From assembly GCA_938012815.1 (NCBI GenBank), contig CALLVV010000070.1, positions 1-47,114 of the forward strand: a stretch of 47,114 bases of DNA, read 5' to 3'. The stretch comes from an uncultured Propionibacteriaceae bacterium (GTDB lineage Bacteria > Actinomycetota > Actinomycetes > Propionibacteriales > Propionibacteriaceae). Every line of letters starts with the position of its first letter. Within the stretch, counting starts at the first letter, position 1. The notes under the pieces are model-generated. The model saw only the letters and a list, made by a program, of their open reading frames with translations. It ran no database searches and was not told the origin of the DNA. Shown piece by piece: positions 8,795-18,212 of the stretch. A program made the position numbers and the translations under genes.

Positions 8795-11700
8795 ATGTTC
8801 CAGAAGGTCCTTGTCGCCAACCGAGGCGAGATCGCTGTTCGAGCCGTCCGTGCCGCCTTCGAACTGGGGTGCAGGACCGTTGCCGTCTTCCCCTACGAGG
8901 ACCGCAACGCCGACCACCGGATCAAGGCCTCCGAGTCCTACCTGATCGGGGAGCGGGATCATCCCGTCAAGGCATATTTGGACATCGACGAGATCATCCG
9001 CGTAGCGAAGGAATCCGAGGCCGACGCGGTCTACCCCGGTTACGGTTTTCTCTCCGAGAACCCCGACCTCGCCGCGGCCTGCGCCGCCAACGGGATCACC
9101 TTCGTCGGTCCCTCCGCCGAGGTGCTCGAGCTGGCCGGCAACAAGGTGCGGGCCTTGGAACAGGCCCGCAGGGCGGGGGTGCCGACCCTCAAATCGACGC
9201 CGCCGTCCACCGATCCCGACAAGCTGATCGCCGGTGCCGAGGAGATCGGTTTCCCGGTGTTCATCAAGGCCGTCGCGGGTGGTGGTGGCCGCGGCATGAG
9301 GCGCGTCGACGACCCTGCCCGTTTCGGCGAGGAGCTGGGGGCCGCGATGCGCGAGGCCGAAGGGGCGTTCGGCGACCCGACGGTGTTCGTTGAGCAGGCC
9401 GTCGCGGCTCCCCGCCACATCGAGGTGCAGGTGCTGGCCGACCATCAGGGCAACGTCGTCCATCTCTTCGAACGCGACTGCTCCATCCAGCGCCGCCACC
9501 AGAAGGTGGTGGAGATCGCACCTGCCCCCCACATCAGCGATGAGCTGCGCGCGGCGCTGACCGCCGATGCCGTGAAGTTCACCAAGGCCATCAACTACAC
9601 CTGCGCGGGGACCGTCGAGTTTCTCGTCGAGACCTCGGGACCGCGGGCCGGCAGCCACGTGTTCATCGAGATGAACCCCCGAATCCAGGTGGAACACACC
9701 GTCACGGAGGAGATCACCGACGTCGACCTGGTGCAGGCGCAACTGCGGATCGCATCGGGGGAGACCCTCGACGAAATCGGGATCCGCCAGGACGAGCTGC
9801 ACATCCGCGGTGCCGCCCTGCAATGCCGCATCACCACAGAGGACCCGGCGAACTCGTTCCGGCCCGACACCGGTGTGATCCAGGCCTACCGCTCCGCTTC
9901 CGGGGCGGGCATCCGGCTCGACGGCGGCACCACCGGAACCGGGGTGGAGATCAGCCCCCACTTCGACTCGCTGCTGGTCAAACTCACCGCCCGCGGCCGC
10001 AACCTCCACGACGCCGTCGTCAGGGCCAGGCGCGCGCTGGCGGAGTTCAGGATCCGGGGCATCGCAACCAACATCACCTTCCTGCGCGCGGTCCTGGAGG
10101 ACCCGGACTTCGGAAGCGGCGCGGTGACCACCTCCTTCATCGACGAGAGACCCCACCTGCTCGCGGGACGTATCCCGGCGGACCGCGGCACCAAACTGGC
10201 CCGCTTCCTCGCCGATGTCACCGTGAACCAGCCCAACGGGCCCGCCCCCACGTCCCTGGACCCCTCGGCGAAGCTGCCCGGGACCCTGCCCGCGGGTCAG
10301 ATTCCCGACGGTTCCCGCCAGCGGCTCCTGGCCCTCGGCCCGGCCGGATTCGCCAAGGCCCTGCGTGAGCAGCGTGCAGTGGGCGTCACCGACACCACCT
10401 TCCGCGACGCCCACCAGTCGTTGCTCGCCACGCGGGTGCGCACCCGCGACCTGGTGGCGGTGGCGCCCTGGCAGGCGCGGCTGCTGCCCGGGATGCTCTC
10501 CGTCGAGTGCTGGGGCGGGGCCACCTACGACGTGGCGCTGCGGTTCCTCGGTGAGGATCCCTGGGAGCGCCTCGCGAAGCTGCGGGCCGCGATGCCGAAC
10601 CAGAACCTGCAGATGCTGCTGCGCGGCCGCAACACCGTCGGCTACACCCCCTACCCGACCCAGGTGACCCGGGCCTTCGTCTCGGAGGCCGCGGAGGTCG
10701 GGGTGGACATCTTCCGCATCTTCGACGCCCTCAACGACGTCGAACAGATGCGCCCCGCGATCGATGCGGTCGTCCACGACACCGAATCCGTGGCGGAGGT
10801 GGCGCTCTGCTACACCGCGAACCTCCTGGACCCCGACGAGAGGACCTACACTCTCGACCACTACCTGCGGCTCACCGAACGGATCGTCGACGCGGGGGCG
10901 CACATCCTGGCGATCAAGGACATGGCGGGGCTGCTCAGGCCCGCCGCCGCCGCGAAACTCGTCGCGGCACTCCGGGAACGGTTCGAACTGCCCGTTCACC
11001 TCCACACCCACGACACCACGGGAGGGCAGCTCTCCACCTTGATGGCCGCCATCGACGCCGGGGTCGACGCGGTGGACGTCGCGAACTCGGCGATGTCGTC
11101 GACAACCTCGCAGCCACCCATGTCGGCGCTGCTGATGGCCCTCGACGGCACCGACCGCGCCCCGGACATCGACCCGGGGGCGGTGCTGGACCTGGAGCCC
11201 TACTGGGAGGCGGTCCGCAGGGTCTACAAACCTTTCGAGTCGGGACTGCCGGCGCCGACGGGGCGTGTCTACAGCCACGAGATCCCGGGTGGGCAGCTGT
11301 CCAACCTGCGTCAGCAGGCCATCGCGCTCGGCCTGGGCGACAAGTTCGAGGCCATCGAGGCGATGTACGCCGCTGCCGACAAGATCCTGGGACGCCCCAC
11401 GAAGGTGACGCCGTCGTCGAAGGTCGTGGGCGACCTGGCGCTGCACCTGGTGGCGGTCGGAGCCGATCCGGCGGAGTTCGCCGCGGAGCCGCGCCGCTTC
11501 GACATCCCGGACTCGGTGATTGGTTTCCTCAACGGGGAGCTGGGTGAACCAGCGGGAGGCTGGCCGGAACCGTTCCGCACCCGCGCCCTGGAGGGTCGTC
11601 GCACACCGCCGCGCATCACGGAGGTGGTTCCCGAGGACCTCGTCCTGCTGGAGATCCCGGGCATTGAACGGCAGCGCACCCTCAACCGGCTGCTGTTCCC

Positions 11701-12193
11701 CGGCCCGACACGGGAGTTCCAGCAGAAACGCGACGAGTTCGGTGACGTCTCCGTGCTGCCGACGGTGCCCTACCTGTACGGGATGGAACCCGGCCACGAA
11801 TACCCCGTCACCTTGGAGAAGGGCGTCACGCTGCTGCTCGGTCTGGAGGCCATCGGAGCACCCGACAAGTGGGCCAGGCGCAACGTGATGACCCTTCTGA
11901 ACGGCCAGCTGCGCCCAGTCAGGGTGCGCGACAACTCCCTCGAATCGGAGGTGGCCTCCGCGGAGAAGGCCGATCCGGGCAACCGCGGGCACGTCGCCGC
12001 ACCGTTCGCAGGTGCCGTGACCGTGACTGTCGCGGAGGGCGACGAGGTAGCGGTCGGAGATCAGGTGGCCACCATCGAGGCCATGAAAATGGAGGCCGCC
12101 ATCAACGCACCCGTCGCGGGCGTGATCAAACGAGTGGTGCTGATCGGCACCACGCAGCTCGACGGCGGGGACCTGGTGGTCGTGATCGAATGA
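8795..12193 (+). CDS. pyc: Pyruvate carboxylase
   Basis: ATP- and biotin-dependent carboxylation of pyruvate to oxaloacetate, the anaplerotic entry to the reductive or propionate branch. The 1132-residue single chain has the full-length family architecture. The biotin carboxylase domain carries the ATP-grasp loop AVAGGGGRGMR (~160-170), the QRRHQKVVE motif (~230) and EMNPRIQVEHTVTE (~292). The carboxyltransferase TIM barrel starts with VTDTTFRDAHQSLLATR (~530). The C-terminal biotinyl domain has the EAMKMEA acceptor site with Lys at about 1098. TAGTCT (8783-8788) is 6 nt before ATG 8795, suggesting a leaderless transcript. Confidence 0.97.
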   Translation: MFQKVLVANRGEIAVRAVRAAFELGCRTVAVFPYEDRNADHRIKASESYLIGERDHPVKAYLDIDEIIRVAKESEADAVYPGYGFLSENPDLAAACAANGITFVGPSAEVLELAGNKVRALEQARRAGVPTLKSTPPSTDPDKLIAGAEEIGFPVFIKAVAGGGGRGMRRVDDPARFGEELGAAMREAEGAFGDPTVFVEQAVAAPRHIEVQVLADHQGNVVHLFERDCSIQRRHQKVVEIAPAPHISDELRAALTADAVKFTKAINYTCAGTVEFLVETSGPRAGSHVFIEMNPRIQVEHTVTEEITDVDLVQAQLRIASGETLDEIGIRQDELHIRGAALQCRITTEDPANSFRPDTGVIQAYRSASGAGIRLDGGTTGTGVEISPHFDSLLVKLTARGRNLHDAVVRARRALAEFRIRGIATNITFLRAVLEDPDFGSGAVTTSFIDERPHLLAGRIPADRGTKLARFLADVTVNQPNGPAPTSLDPSAKLPGTLPAGQIPDGSRQRLLALGPAGFAKALREQRAVGVTDTTFRDAHQSLLATRVRTRDLVAVAPWQARLLPGMLSVECWGGATYDVALRFLGEDPWERLAKLRAAMPNQNLQMLLRGRNTVGYTPYPTQVTRAFVSEAAEVGVDIFRIFDALNDVEQMRPAIDAVVHDTESVAEVALCYTANLLDPDERTYTLDHYLRLTERIVDAGAHILAIKDMAGLLRPAAAAKLVAALRERFELPVHLHTHDTTGGQLSTLMAAIDAGVDAVDVANSAMSSTTSQPPMSALLMALDGTDRAPDIDPGAVLDLEPYWEAVRRVYKPFESGLPAPTGRVYSHEIPGGQLSNLRQQAIALGLGDKFEAIEAMYAAADKILGRPTKVTPSSKVVGDLALHLVAVGADPAEFAAEPRRFDIPDSVIGFLNGELGEPAGGWPEPFRTRALEGRRTPPRITEVVPEDLVLLEIPGIERQRTLNRLLFPGPTREFQQKRDEFGDVSVLPTVPYLYGMEPGHEYPVTLEKGVTLLLGLEAIGAPDKWARRNVMTLLNGQLRPVRVRDNSLESEVASAEKADPGNRGHVAAPFAGAVTVTVAEGDEVAVGDQVATIEAMKMEAAINAPVAGVIKRVVLIGTTQLDGGDLVVVIE

Positions 12194-12221
12194 CGCCCGG
12201 GTTCCTTCCCCGGCCGGTGGG

Positions 12222-12824
12222 TCAGGCCGTTTTCTCCGGGACCGCCTGATCCACCACGACGACATCCTCCTGGTCGGACAGCTTCCGGAGGAACTCCAGA
12301 AGCGGCGCGACGACGTTTCGCGTGTCCTCGTCGAGGGTGTCCGGGTCTATCCCCCCGAGGGCCTCGCAGGTGGCCACTGCGTGACCGTGGTGGCCGTAGC
12401 CCGCCTGCATCCCGGGCAGTGGCATCAGCGGGATGCCCGACGGGCGCTTGCCCAGGCGGGTCACCGACAGCGTCGAAGGCAGGCCCCGGCGCGCCAGGTC
12501 GAACTCCACCGAATCAAGACGTCGGTACTCGATCCGGGCAGTGGGGCCGGCCAGGTGCTCCAGCCACAGCAGGAGCACGTCCCAGCACTGCCCGAGCCTC
12601 TCCTGGGGGACGAACCCGCCTTCCAGGAGGGTGCCCGCGTCCCGCAGCAGGGGGCGTGAGGGATCCACCTCCAAGTCGGGATTGCGGCGGAACAGCCCCC
12701 AGCGGCGCTTCATGACCGGAGCGGGGTAACGTTCCGTGAACACCCTCGTCAGCGCCTCCGCCACCTCGGGTGGGGCGCCGAAGATGTCTCGAACATCGTC
12801 GATACGGATGCCGAAGAGCCTCAT
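12222..12824 (-). CDS. Hypothetical protein
   Basis: A ~200-residue soluble protein that I cannot assign. It begins MRLFGIRIDDVRDIFGA, has a central segment rich in Arg and Leu (LLLWLEHLAGPTARIEYRRLDSVEFDLARRGLPS), then GMQAGYGHHGHAVATCEALGG and ends in an acidic-hydrophobic DVVVVDQAVPE. No membrane segment or signal peptide is visible. The in-frame alternatives are ATG 12833 and ATG 12854; 12824 gives the cleanest N-terminus. It is convergent with pyc and divergent from the propeller protein. Coding is supported by consistent high third-position GC. Confidence 0.65.
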   Translation of the reverse strand: MRLFGIRIDDVRDIFGAPPEVAEALTRVFTERYPAPVMKRRWGLFRRNPDLEVDPSRPLLRDAGTLLEGGFVPQERLGQCWDVLLLWLEHLAGPTARIEYRRLDSVEFDLARRGLPSTLSVTRLGKRPSGIPLMPLPGMQAGYGHHGHAVATCEALGGIDPDTLDEDTRNVVAPLLEFLRKLSDQEDVVVVDQAVPEKTA

Positions 12825-12877
12825 CGCTCGCATGAAGCACAGCCTACAGGGCAAAGCCCAGTATGCTGGCCGACACC

Positions 12878-13858
12878 ATGAGATCCATTCGACGCATCGC
12901 TGCAGTCGCTGCGGCGACCGCGTGCCTGGTCTGGGGAGGGACCCCGGCCCTGGCCGACGTGACCATTTCCGATGCAGGCAGCCCCCTCACGGGTGTGGCC
13001 TTCGACCCGCGGTCGTCGCGGCTGTTCGCTGTGTCCGAGGCCGACGGGACCAACATTCTGGTCACGGACGCCAAGGGCGCGAAACTGGGATCCGTCAGTT
13101 TCTCCGCCAAAACCGAGTCCGTGCAGGGCCTGGCCGTGTACTCGGGTTCGCTCTACGTGGGTGACGTGGGGGATGTCGGGGGCAACCGCAACAAGATCAC
13201 CGTGTACAAGCTTCCGCACGAGGTCGGCAACCAGTCCTACAATTCCTACGACTTCCGCTACCCGGACGGGTCGCACGACGCCAAGTCGGTGCTGATCTCG
13301 GGCAAGGGCCGCATCTACGTGGTGACGGCGGGCGATAACCCCGGCATCTACCACGCCGAGCTGGAACCGTCTCGTTCAGGGGTGAACAAACTGAGCCGCG
13401 CCTCCGACGCGCCCGAGGGCGTGACCGACGGGGTCTTCCTCTCCGACGGCGTCACCATGGCGTTGAGAACCAAGTCCGGGGTGCAGGTCATCGACGCATC
13501 CAGCTGGGAAACCCGGGCCACCCTCACCTATCAGGGAGCCCCTGACGGGGAGTCGATCACCACGTTCAGCGAGGACAGGATGCTTGTGGGCGCTGGACCG
13601 CAGCTGCGGGAGGAGGCCGTGCCCACCTCCGACGGCACCGTCACGATCTCGCCGTCGGGCGAGGCGTCATCAACGCCATCCCCGGAACCTTCCGAGAGCC
13701 CCGCGAACAGCGCCTCACCCACCCCGCAGGAGACCACCAAGCAGGACCCCGAAGAGAAGACCACTCAACCGGCGCGCGGCGGCACCCGCCTTGCCATCGC
13801 GGCCGCCGCGGTGCTGGCCCTGGCCTTGGGAGCCGTGGTCTTCTTCCGCAAAAAATAG
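12878..13858 (+). CDS. Secreted beta-propeller-like protein with C-terminal membrane anchor
   Basis: A 326-residue exported protein. Residues 1-26 are a signal peptide (RSIRR, hydrophobic core, ALA cleavage site). The body contains propeller-like repeats (LTGVAFDPRSSRLFAVSEADG, VQGLAVYSGSLYVGDVGDVGGNRNKITVY) and the blade motif seen in cell-surface propellers. A Pro/Ser/Thr-rich linker (~255-297) precedes a hydrophobic helix (~300-321) and the tail FFRKK. There is no LPxTG, so anchoring is by the helix alone. A -10-like TATGCT (12862-12867) favours ATG 12878 over ATG 12863. Binding partner unknown. Confidence 0.78.
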   Translation: MRSIRRIAAVAAATACLVWGGTPALADVTISDAGSPLTGVAFDPRSSRLFAVSEADGTNILVTDAKGAKLGSVSFSAKTESVQGLAVYSGSLYVGDVGDVGGNRNKITVYKLPHEVGNQSYNSYDFRYPDGSHDAKSVLISGKGRIYVVTAGDNPGIYHAELEPSRSGVNKLSRASDAPEGVTDGVFLSDGVTMALRTKSGVQVIDASSWETRATLTYQGAPDGESITTFSEDRMLVGAGPQLREEAVPTSDGTVTISPSGEASSTPSPEPSESPANSASPTPQETTKQDPEEKTTQPARGGTRLAIAAAAVLALALGAVVFFRKK

Positions 13859-13880
13859 GAGACCGCTGACCGCTACCTTC

Positions 13881-14975
13881 TCACAACCTCTCCACGACGT
13901 GGTCGATGCAGGCGGTCAGAGCCTCCACGTCGGCCTGGTCGACGGATGCGTAGGTGCCGATCCGTAGCTGGTTGCGTTTCAGCGCGCGGTAGGGGTCGAC
14001 ATCCACGATCCCGTTGCCGCGCAGCTCGGCTATCACCCGGGTGGCATCCACCCCGGGGGCCAGGTCGATGGTCGCGACCACGGGGGAGCGATGCGCCGGG
14101 TTGGTGACGAACGGGGTCGCGTACGACGATGTCTCCGCCCAGCCGTACAGGTGGCCGCTCATCCGGCGGCAGCGTTCCTCGGCGGCCTCGATCCCGCCCA
14201 GACCCAGCAGCCAGTTGATCTGGTCCTCGAGCAGCAGCAGAGTCGCGATGGCCGGGGTGTTGAGGGTCTGGTTCCTGGCCGAGTTCGATGCCGCGACGCC
14301 CAGGTTCAGTGACTCCGGTATCCAACGACCCGCGGCGGCGATGCGTTCCGCGCGTTCCAACGCGGCCGGGGAGCAGAACGCCACCCACAAACCCCCGTCG
14401 GAGGAGAAGTTCTTCTGCGGGGCGAAGTAGTAGACGTCCGTCCGTGAGATGTCGGCGGCCATCCCGCCCGCAGCCGACGTGGCGTCGATCAACACCAGGC
14501 CGTCGCCGATCCGCTCCACCGGGGCAGCCGCGCCCGTGGAGGTCTCGTTCTGCGCCCACGCCACCACGTCAGCGTCCTCCGGGACGGGCAGGACCACGGC
14601 CCCTGGAGCACATTCCGTGATGTCCGGGCCGGCCAGGAACGGAGCCGCCTCGGCGGCGCGCGCGAACTTGCGGGTGAACTCCCCGAAGACGGCGTGCGCG
14701 GAACGTCGTTCGATCAGGGAACAGATCGCCACGTCCCAGAACACGGTGGAGCCCCCGTTGCCGAGCACCACCTGGTACCCCTCCGGCAGCCGGTACAGCT
14801 CCCGCAGCCCCTCCTGAACCGTCGCGACGAGTTGCTTCACAGGTGCTTGGCGATGCGAGGTACCCAGCACGTCGCCACGCAGCGAGAGGTATTCCAGGGC
14901 CTCGGGGCGCACTTTGGCGGGACCCGAACCGAAACGGCCGTCTGCGGGGAGGAGGTCTTCGGGGATGACGATCAC
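13881..14975 (-). CDS. serC: Phosphoserine aminotransferase (mycobacterial type)
   Basis: PLP enzyme converting 3-phosphohydroxypyruvate and glutamate to phosphoserine in serine biosynthesis. At 364 residues it matches the actinobacterial SerC subgroup: FGSGPAKVRPEAL at the N-terminus, LGTSHRQAPVK (~38-47), GNGGSTVFWD (72-81), LIDATSAAGG, and YYFAPQKNFSSDGG with the Schiff-base Lys188. The C-terminus carries RNQLRIGTYASV, which helps bind the phosphate. It is convergent with the propeller gene and divergent from nagA across 80 bp. Confidence 0.94.
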   Translation of the reverse strand: MIVIPEDLLPADGRFGSGPAKVRPEALEYLSLRGDVLGTSHRQAPVKQLVATVQEGLRELYRLPEGYQVVLGNGGSTVFWDVAICSLIERRSAHAVFGEFTRKFARAAEAAPFLAGPDITECAPGAVVLPVPEDADVVAWAQNETSTGAAAPVERIGDGLVLIDATSAAGGMAADISRTDVYYFAPQKNFSSDGGLWVAFCSPAALERAERIAAAGRWIPESLNLGVAASNSARNQTLNTPAIATLLLLEDQINWLLGLGGIEAAEERCRRMSGHLYGWAETSSYATPFVTNPAHRSPVVATIDLAPGVDATRVIAELRGNGIVDVDPYRALKRNQLRIGTYASVDQADVEALTACIDHVVERL

Positions 14976-15055
14976 CCCCGAATTCTCCCACGTGCCTACG
15001 AAACCGGACTGTGCGGTTCGACGGATGGGAAGAAAACCGATGCTTGGATGGTGAC

Positions 15056-16174
15056 ATGACGAAACTGCGGGTCGGCCGGGCGGTGACGCCGGAGGGGACG
15101 ATCGAGGAAGCGGTCATCGAGATCGCCGAAGGCCGGTTGGCGGCCATCACATCGGGAGGGGGAACCGGTGATTCCTGGGCGGTGCCGGGTTTCGTCGACA
15201 CCCACTGCCATGGCGCGGTCGGCGTCAGCTTCGGCGACCCGGATCCCGCCGCCAATCTGCGTGCCATCGAGTATCACCGCTCCCGGGGAACCACCACCCT
15301 GTTCGCCTCCACAGTCACCGAGCCCATCGAGAAACTGGAGGCCCAGTGCCGGGTGCTGCGCGGGATCGTCGAATCCGGTGAGCTCGACGGCATCCACCTC
15401 GAGGGTCCCTTCCTGTCCGAGGCCCGGAGGGGCGCCCACGATCCCGGCCTGCTGCGCGATCCCGAACCGGAGCTCGTCGAACGGCTCATACTGGCGGGTG
15501 GGCCGGCGCTGCGCATGGTCACTCTGGCCGTCGAACGCGACGGGGGAGAGGCCGCCACGCGGCGTTTCACACGGGCGGGCGTCAAGGTGGCCTTCGGGCA
15601 CTCCGACGCCGACGAGCACGTCGCTGCCGCATCCATCGGTTGGGGAGCCTGCATCGCCACCCACCTGTTCTCCGGGATGCGTTCCATCCACCACCGTGGA
15701 CCAGGTCCCGTGCCCGTGCTGCTCACCGACGACCGCGTGATGTGTGAACTGATCTGCGACGGCATCCACCACCGGCCCGTGATCGCGCGGATGGCCATCG
15801 ACGCCGCCGGGACCGATCGCATCTGCCTGGTCACCGACGCCATGAGTGCCACCGGCCGGGGTGACGGACGCTATCTGCTGGGGGAGCTCGAGGTGGAGGT
15901 CCGGGACGGAACCGCCCGGCTGGTCACCGCCGACGGCACCCCTGGTTCCATCGCGGGCTCCACCCTGACCATGGCCGAGGCGTTCAGTTTCGTCGTCGGC
16001 CGGGCGGGGCTGAGCATCCCCGAGGCCGCCCGGATCGCGGCCACCACCCCGGCCCGCTGGCACGGGCTGAAGGAGGTCGGAACCCTGGAGACCGGCAAAC
16101 GTGCCGACATCTGCGTCGTGAATGATGCGGGGGAACTGCAACAGGTCTGGCGGCGGGGAGAACGCATCCATTGA
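15056..16174 (+). CDS. nagA: N-acetylglucosamine-6-phosphate deacetylase
   Basis: Removes acetate from GlcNAc-6-phosphate to give glucosamine-6-phosphate, the substrate of NagB (3915). The 372-residue amidohydrolase shows the PGFVDTHCHG motif (44-53; His50, His52), HLEGPFL with metal-ligand Glu116, GHSDAD with His182, THLFSGM with His203, and LVTDAMSATG with the catalytic Asp261. Start ATG 15056 follows the family N-terminus; upstream codons run into the serC promoter region. nagA and nagB are about 11 kb apart, so they are not one operon here. Confidence 0.95.
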   Translation: MTKLRVGRAVTPEGTIEEAVIEIAEGRLAAITSGGGTGDSWAVPGFVDTHCHGAVGVSFGDPDPAANLRAIEYHRSRGTTTLFASTVTEPIEKLEAQCRVLRGIVESGELDGIHLEGPFLSEARRGAHDPGLLRDPEPELVERLILAGGPALRMVTLAVERDGGEAATRRFTRAGVKVAFGHSDADEHVAAASIGWGACIATHLFSGMRSIHHRGPGPVPVLLTDDRVMCELICDGIHHRPVIARMAIDAAGTDRICLVTDAMSATGRGDGRYLLGELEVEVRDGTARLVTADGTPGSIAGSTLTMAEAFSFVVGRAGLSIPEAARIAATTPARWHGLKEVGTLETGKRADICVVNDAGELQQVWRRGERIH

Positions 16175-16209
16175 AAGACGCCAAACCTGGTTGAGCCGAC
16201 CTGCGAGCG

Positions 16210-16848
16210 CTAGGACCCCTGAGCGGTCAGGGAAGCGAGGGTGGCCCGTACTCTCGACTCCAGGCCGGCCCGCACCACCGGCCACTCCGCCGAGAGGATT
16301 GAGAAGACCACGGTGTCACGCCAGGAGCCGTCCTCCCGTGGCTGATGATGCCGCAGTACTCCTTCCTGCACGGCCCCCAACCGGGCGATCGCGTCCCGGG
16401 AACGCTGATTGATGGAATCGGTCTGGAGTTTCACCCGCTCGAAACCGCAGTCCTCGAAGGCGTGTCCCAGCAGCAGGAGTTTCACCTCCGCGTTCAGCCC
16501 CTTGCCCCACAGGGCTGGCCGGTACGCCGTCCAGCCCGCGTGGGCGCGCCGCGCCCGGGGCTCGAGATCACCCAGGGACGTGGTTCCGACCACCTCGCCC
16601 GCCGGGCCGAGCTGGGTGTCACCGGTCAACCGGATGGTGTACATGGCCCGGTCCTTACCCGCCGTGGCGATCAGGCGGGCGATGGCCGCGGCCCGGTCAC
16701 CGGCCCCACCTGCGAATCCGAGCGCGAACACGCGCGGATCGTCCAGTGCCTTCACCAGTTCTGCCTCGTCCGCAGGCCGGGTGGGATCGAGTCTCACGAG
16801 CCGGCCGATCAGGGGCCTGTTGTCAGGGTTGTGTGTCACGGAATACAT
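16210..16848 (-). CDS. GNAT family N-acetyltransferase (RimJ/RimL-like)
   Basis: A 212-residue acetyltransferase. The RimJ/RimL pattern is present: RPLIGRLVRLDP at the N-terminus, VGTTSLGDLEPRARRAHAGWT, the acetyl-CoA-binding stretch YRPALWGKGLNAEVKLLLLGHAF, and ERVKLQTDSINQRSRDAIARLGAVQEG, then RHHQPREDGSWRDTVVFSIL. Substrate unknown; this subgroup acetylates protein N-termini or small amines. It is convergent with nagA and divergent from the DtxR gene over 100 bp. A GATAAT box on the minus strand near 16870 could be its -10. Confidence 0.88.
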   Translation of the reverse strand: MYSVTHNPDNRPLIGRLVRLDPTRPADEAELVKALDDPRVFALGFAGGAGDRAAAIARLIATAGKDRAMYTIRLTGDTQLGPAGEVVGTTSLGDLEPRARRAHAGWTAYRPALWGKGLNAEVKLLLLGHAFEDCGFERVKLQTDSINQRSRDAIARLGAVQEGVLRHHQPREDGSWRDTVVFSILSAEWPVVRAGLESRVRATLASLTAQGS

Positions 16849-16948
16849 CCTTGCACCCGTGTGTTGGGATTATCCGGAAGGCGCTGCGATTACGGGGCTC
16901 CGCGTCGCGAAACCGCACTAACATTGCTTCAAAGGAGGCGTGAGTGGC

Positions 16949-17638
16949 ATGAGCGAGCTGATCGACACCACGGAGATGTACCTGCGTACCGTGTATGAGC
17001 TGTTGGAAGAAGGGGTGCCTCCGCTGCGGGCCCGGATCGCTGAGCGCCTGCACCAGTCCGGACCCACCGTTTCCCAGACGGTGGCGCGTATGGAGCGCGA
17101 CGGCCTGCTCACGGTCAAGGCTGACCGTACGATCAAGCTCACCCCGAAGGGCGCCCGGTTGGCGCGCGACGTGATGCGTAAACACCGGCTTGCGGAGCGC
17201 ATGCTCACGGATGTGATCGGTCTCGAATGGGAGAAGGTTCACGCCGAGGCCTGCCGTTGGGAACACGTCATCTCGGACGAGGTCGAGCGTCGGCTGCTCG
17301 GGATCCTCGATTCTCCGACCAGCTCTCCCTATGGCAACCCCATCCCCGGGCTCAGGGATCTCGGGCTGGATCATGAGCACGTGCCCTTCCGGGAGGGGGT
17401 CGTGCCCTTGTCGGAGGTGGTGCCGAACCGGGGCGAGGTGACCGCCACCTTGGAACGGATGAGCGAGAACCTCCAGGCCGATTCGGAGGTGCTCTCCGCC
17501 CTCGCGGCCCTTGGGCTCCGGCCGGGGGTTGAGTTTGTGGTGCGCCGTGTGGGGATCGACCTCCGGTTCTGCGTCGGGGACGAAGCAGTCACGGTGGACG
17601 AGATGGTCGCAGAGCTGCTGTTCGTCACCGCCCACTGA
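16949..17638 (+). CDS. ideR: DtxR/IdeR-family metal-dependent repressor
   Basis: Fe(II)-activated repressor of iron-uptake and storage genes (family knowledge). The 229-residue protein has an N-terminal winged helix (1-65), a dimerisation domain and a C-terminal SH3-like domain. Every metal ligand falls at the DtxR number: primary site Met10, Cys102, Glu105, His106 and ancillary site His79, Glu83, His98. This argues for an iron rather than manganese regulator. ATG 16949 is set by AAAGGAGG (16931-16938) at 10 nt; GTG 16940 would be only 1 nt from it. No typical TTAGGTTAGCC-type box was noticed in the window. Confidence 0.93.
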   Translation: MSELIDTTEMYLRTVYELLEEGVPPLRARIAERLHQSGPTVSQTVARMERDGLLTVKADRTIKLTPKGARLARDVMRKHRLAERMLTDVIGLEWEKVHAEACRWEHVISDEVERRLLGILDSPTSSPYGNPIPGLRDLGLDHEHVPFREGVVPLSEVVPNRGEVTATLERMSENLQADSEVLSALAALGLRPGVEFVVRRVGIDLRFCVGDEAVTVDEMVAELLFVTAH

Positions 17639-17719
17639 CCTCATCCATACCCCGGGGGGAATAAAAGGGGTGGGACCGTCGTTGCTTGGAATGAACAACG
17701 AAACCCGAAGTGAGGAAAC

Positions 17720-18085
17720 ATGGCAACCACAAATCTGACCAAGGAGAACTTCGGTTCCACCATCGAGGGAGCCGATGTCGTGCTCGTCGATTTCTGGGCC
17801 TCGTGGTGCGGGCCCTGTCGTCGGTTCGGGCCGATCTTCGAGGAGGCCTCCGGTCGCCACGACGGGGTCATCTTCGGCAAGGTGGACACCGAGGCCGAAC
17901 AGGACCTGGCCTTCGCCCTCGACATCCAGTCCATTCCCACCGTCATGGCCTTCCGCGCCGGTGTCCTGGTGTTCAGGCACAGCGGTCTGCTGAACGGGAC
18001 CCAGATCGATGATCTCGTCAGGCAGGTCAAGGAACTCGACCCGGAGAAGCTCAAGGAGGAGGTGCGGGAGGGAACCGCCGACTGA
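17720..18085 (+). CDS. trxA: Thioredoxin
   Basis: A 121-residue cytosolic thiol-disulfide oxidoreductase. The active site WCGPC is at residues 29-33 (Cys30, Cys33), followed by RRFGPIFEE. The cis-proline SIPT has Pro73, and the fold ends in a charged helix. The C-terminal tail is ~12 residues longer than a minimal thioredoxin. It follows the DtxR gene by 81 bp in the same direction and has its own ribosome-binding region (AAGTGAGG). No thioredoxin reductase is adjacent. Confidence 0.93.
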   Translation: MATTNLTKENFGSTIEGADVVLVDFWASWCGPCRRFGPIFEEASGRHDGVIFGKVDTEAEQDLAFALDIQSIPTVMAFRAGVLVFRHSGLLNGTQIDDLVRQVKELDPEKLKEEVREGTAD

Positions 18086-18105
18086 TTCGGAGCAGGGACC
18101 TTAGT

Positions 18106-18135
18106 GCGCCCTTACTTCAATTAGGCGCGGTTTTT
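18106..18135 (+). terminator. Possible weak terminator after trxA
   Basis: GCGCC (18106-18110) and GGCGC (18124-18128) can pair around a 13-nt loop, followed by GG and a five-T run (18131-18135). Only a 5-bp stem, so tentative. Confidence 0.35.
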
Positions 18136-18212
18136 CTCGCGAATTTACGGGTCATGGTGTCCCTTAAGCGTCCTACTATTGACGGCAGTAGTCGGAGCGA
18201 CGGAGGGAAACC

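Noticed and set aside
8285..12265. A 1326-codon open frame on the minus strand opposite pyruvate carboxylase
   Set aside because: It is a mirror frame of pyc (high third-position GC keeps it open), with a His/Arg/Gly-rich translation and no domain. The same applies to the 1163-codon frame opposite nifJ.
16217..16232. CCCTGA/TCAGGG hairpin near the nagA end
   Set aside because: It is a 6-bp stem inside the coding end of the GNAT gene and has no T-run, so it is not a convincing terminator.
18106..18128. DtxR/IdeR box in the thioredoxin-nifJ intergenic region
   Set aside because: The TTAC/ATTA bases there do not form the 19-bp TTAGGTTAGCCTAACCTAA-like palindrome; the match is only superficial.
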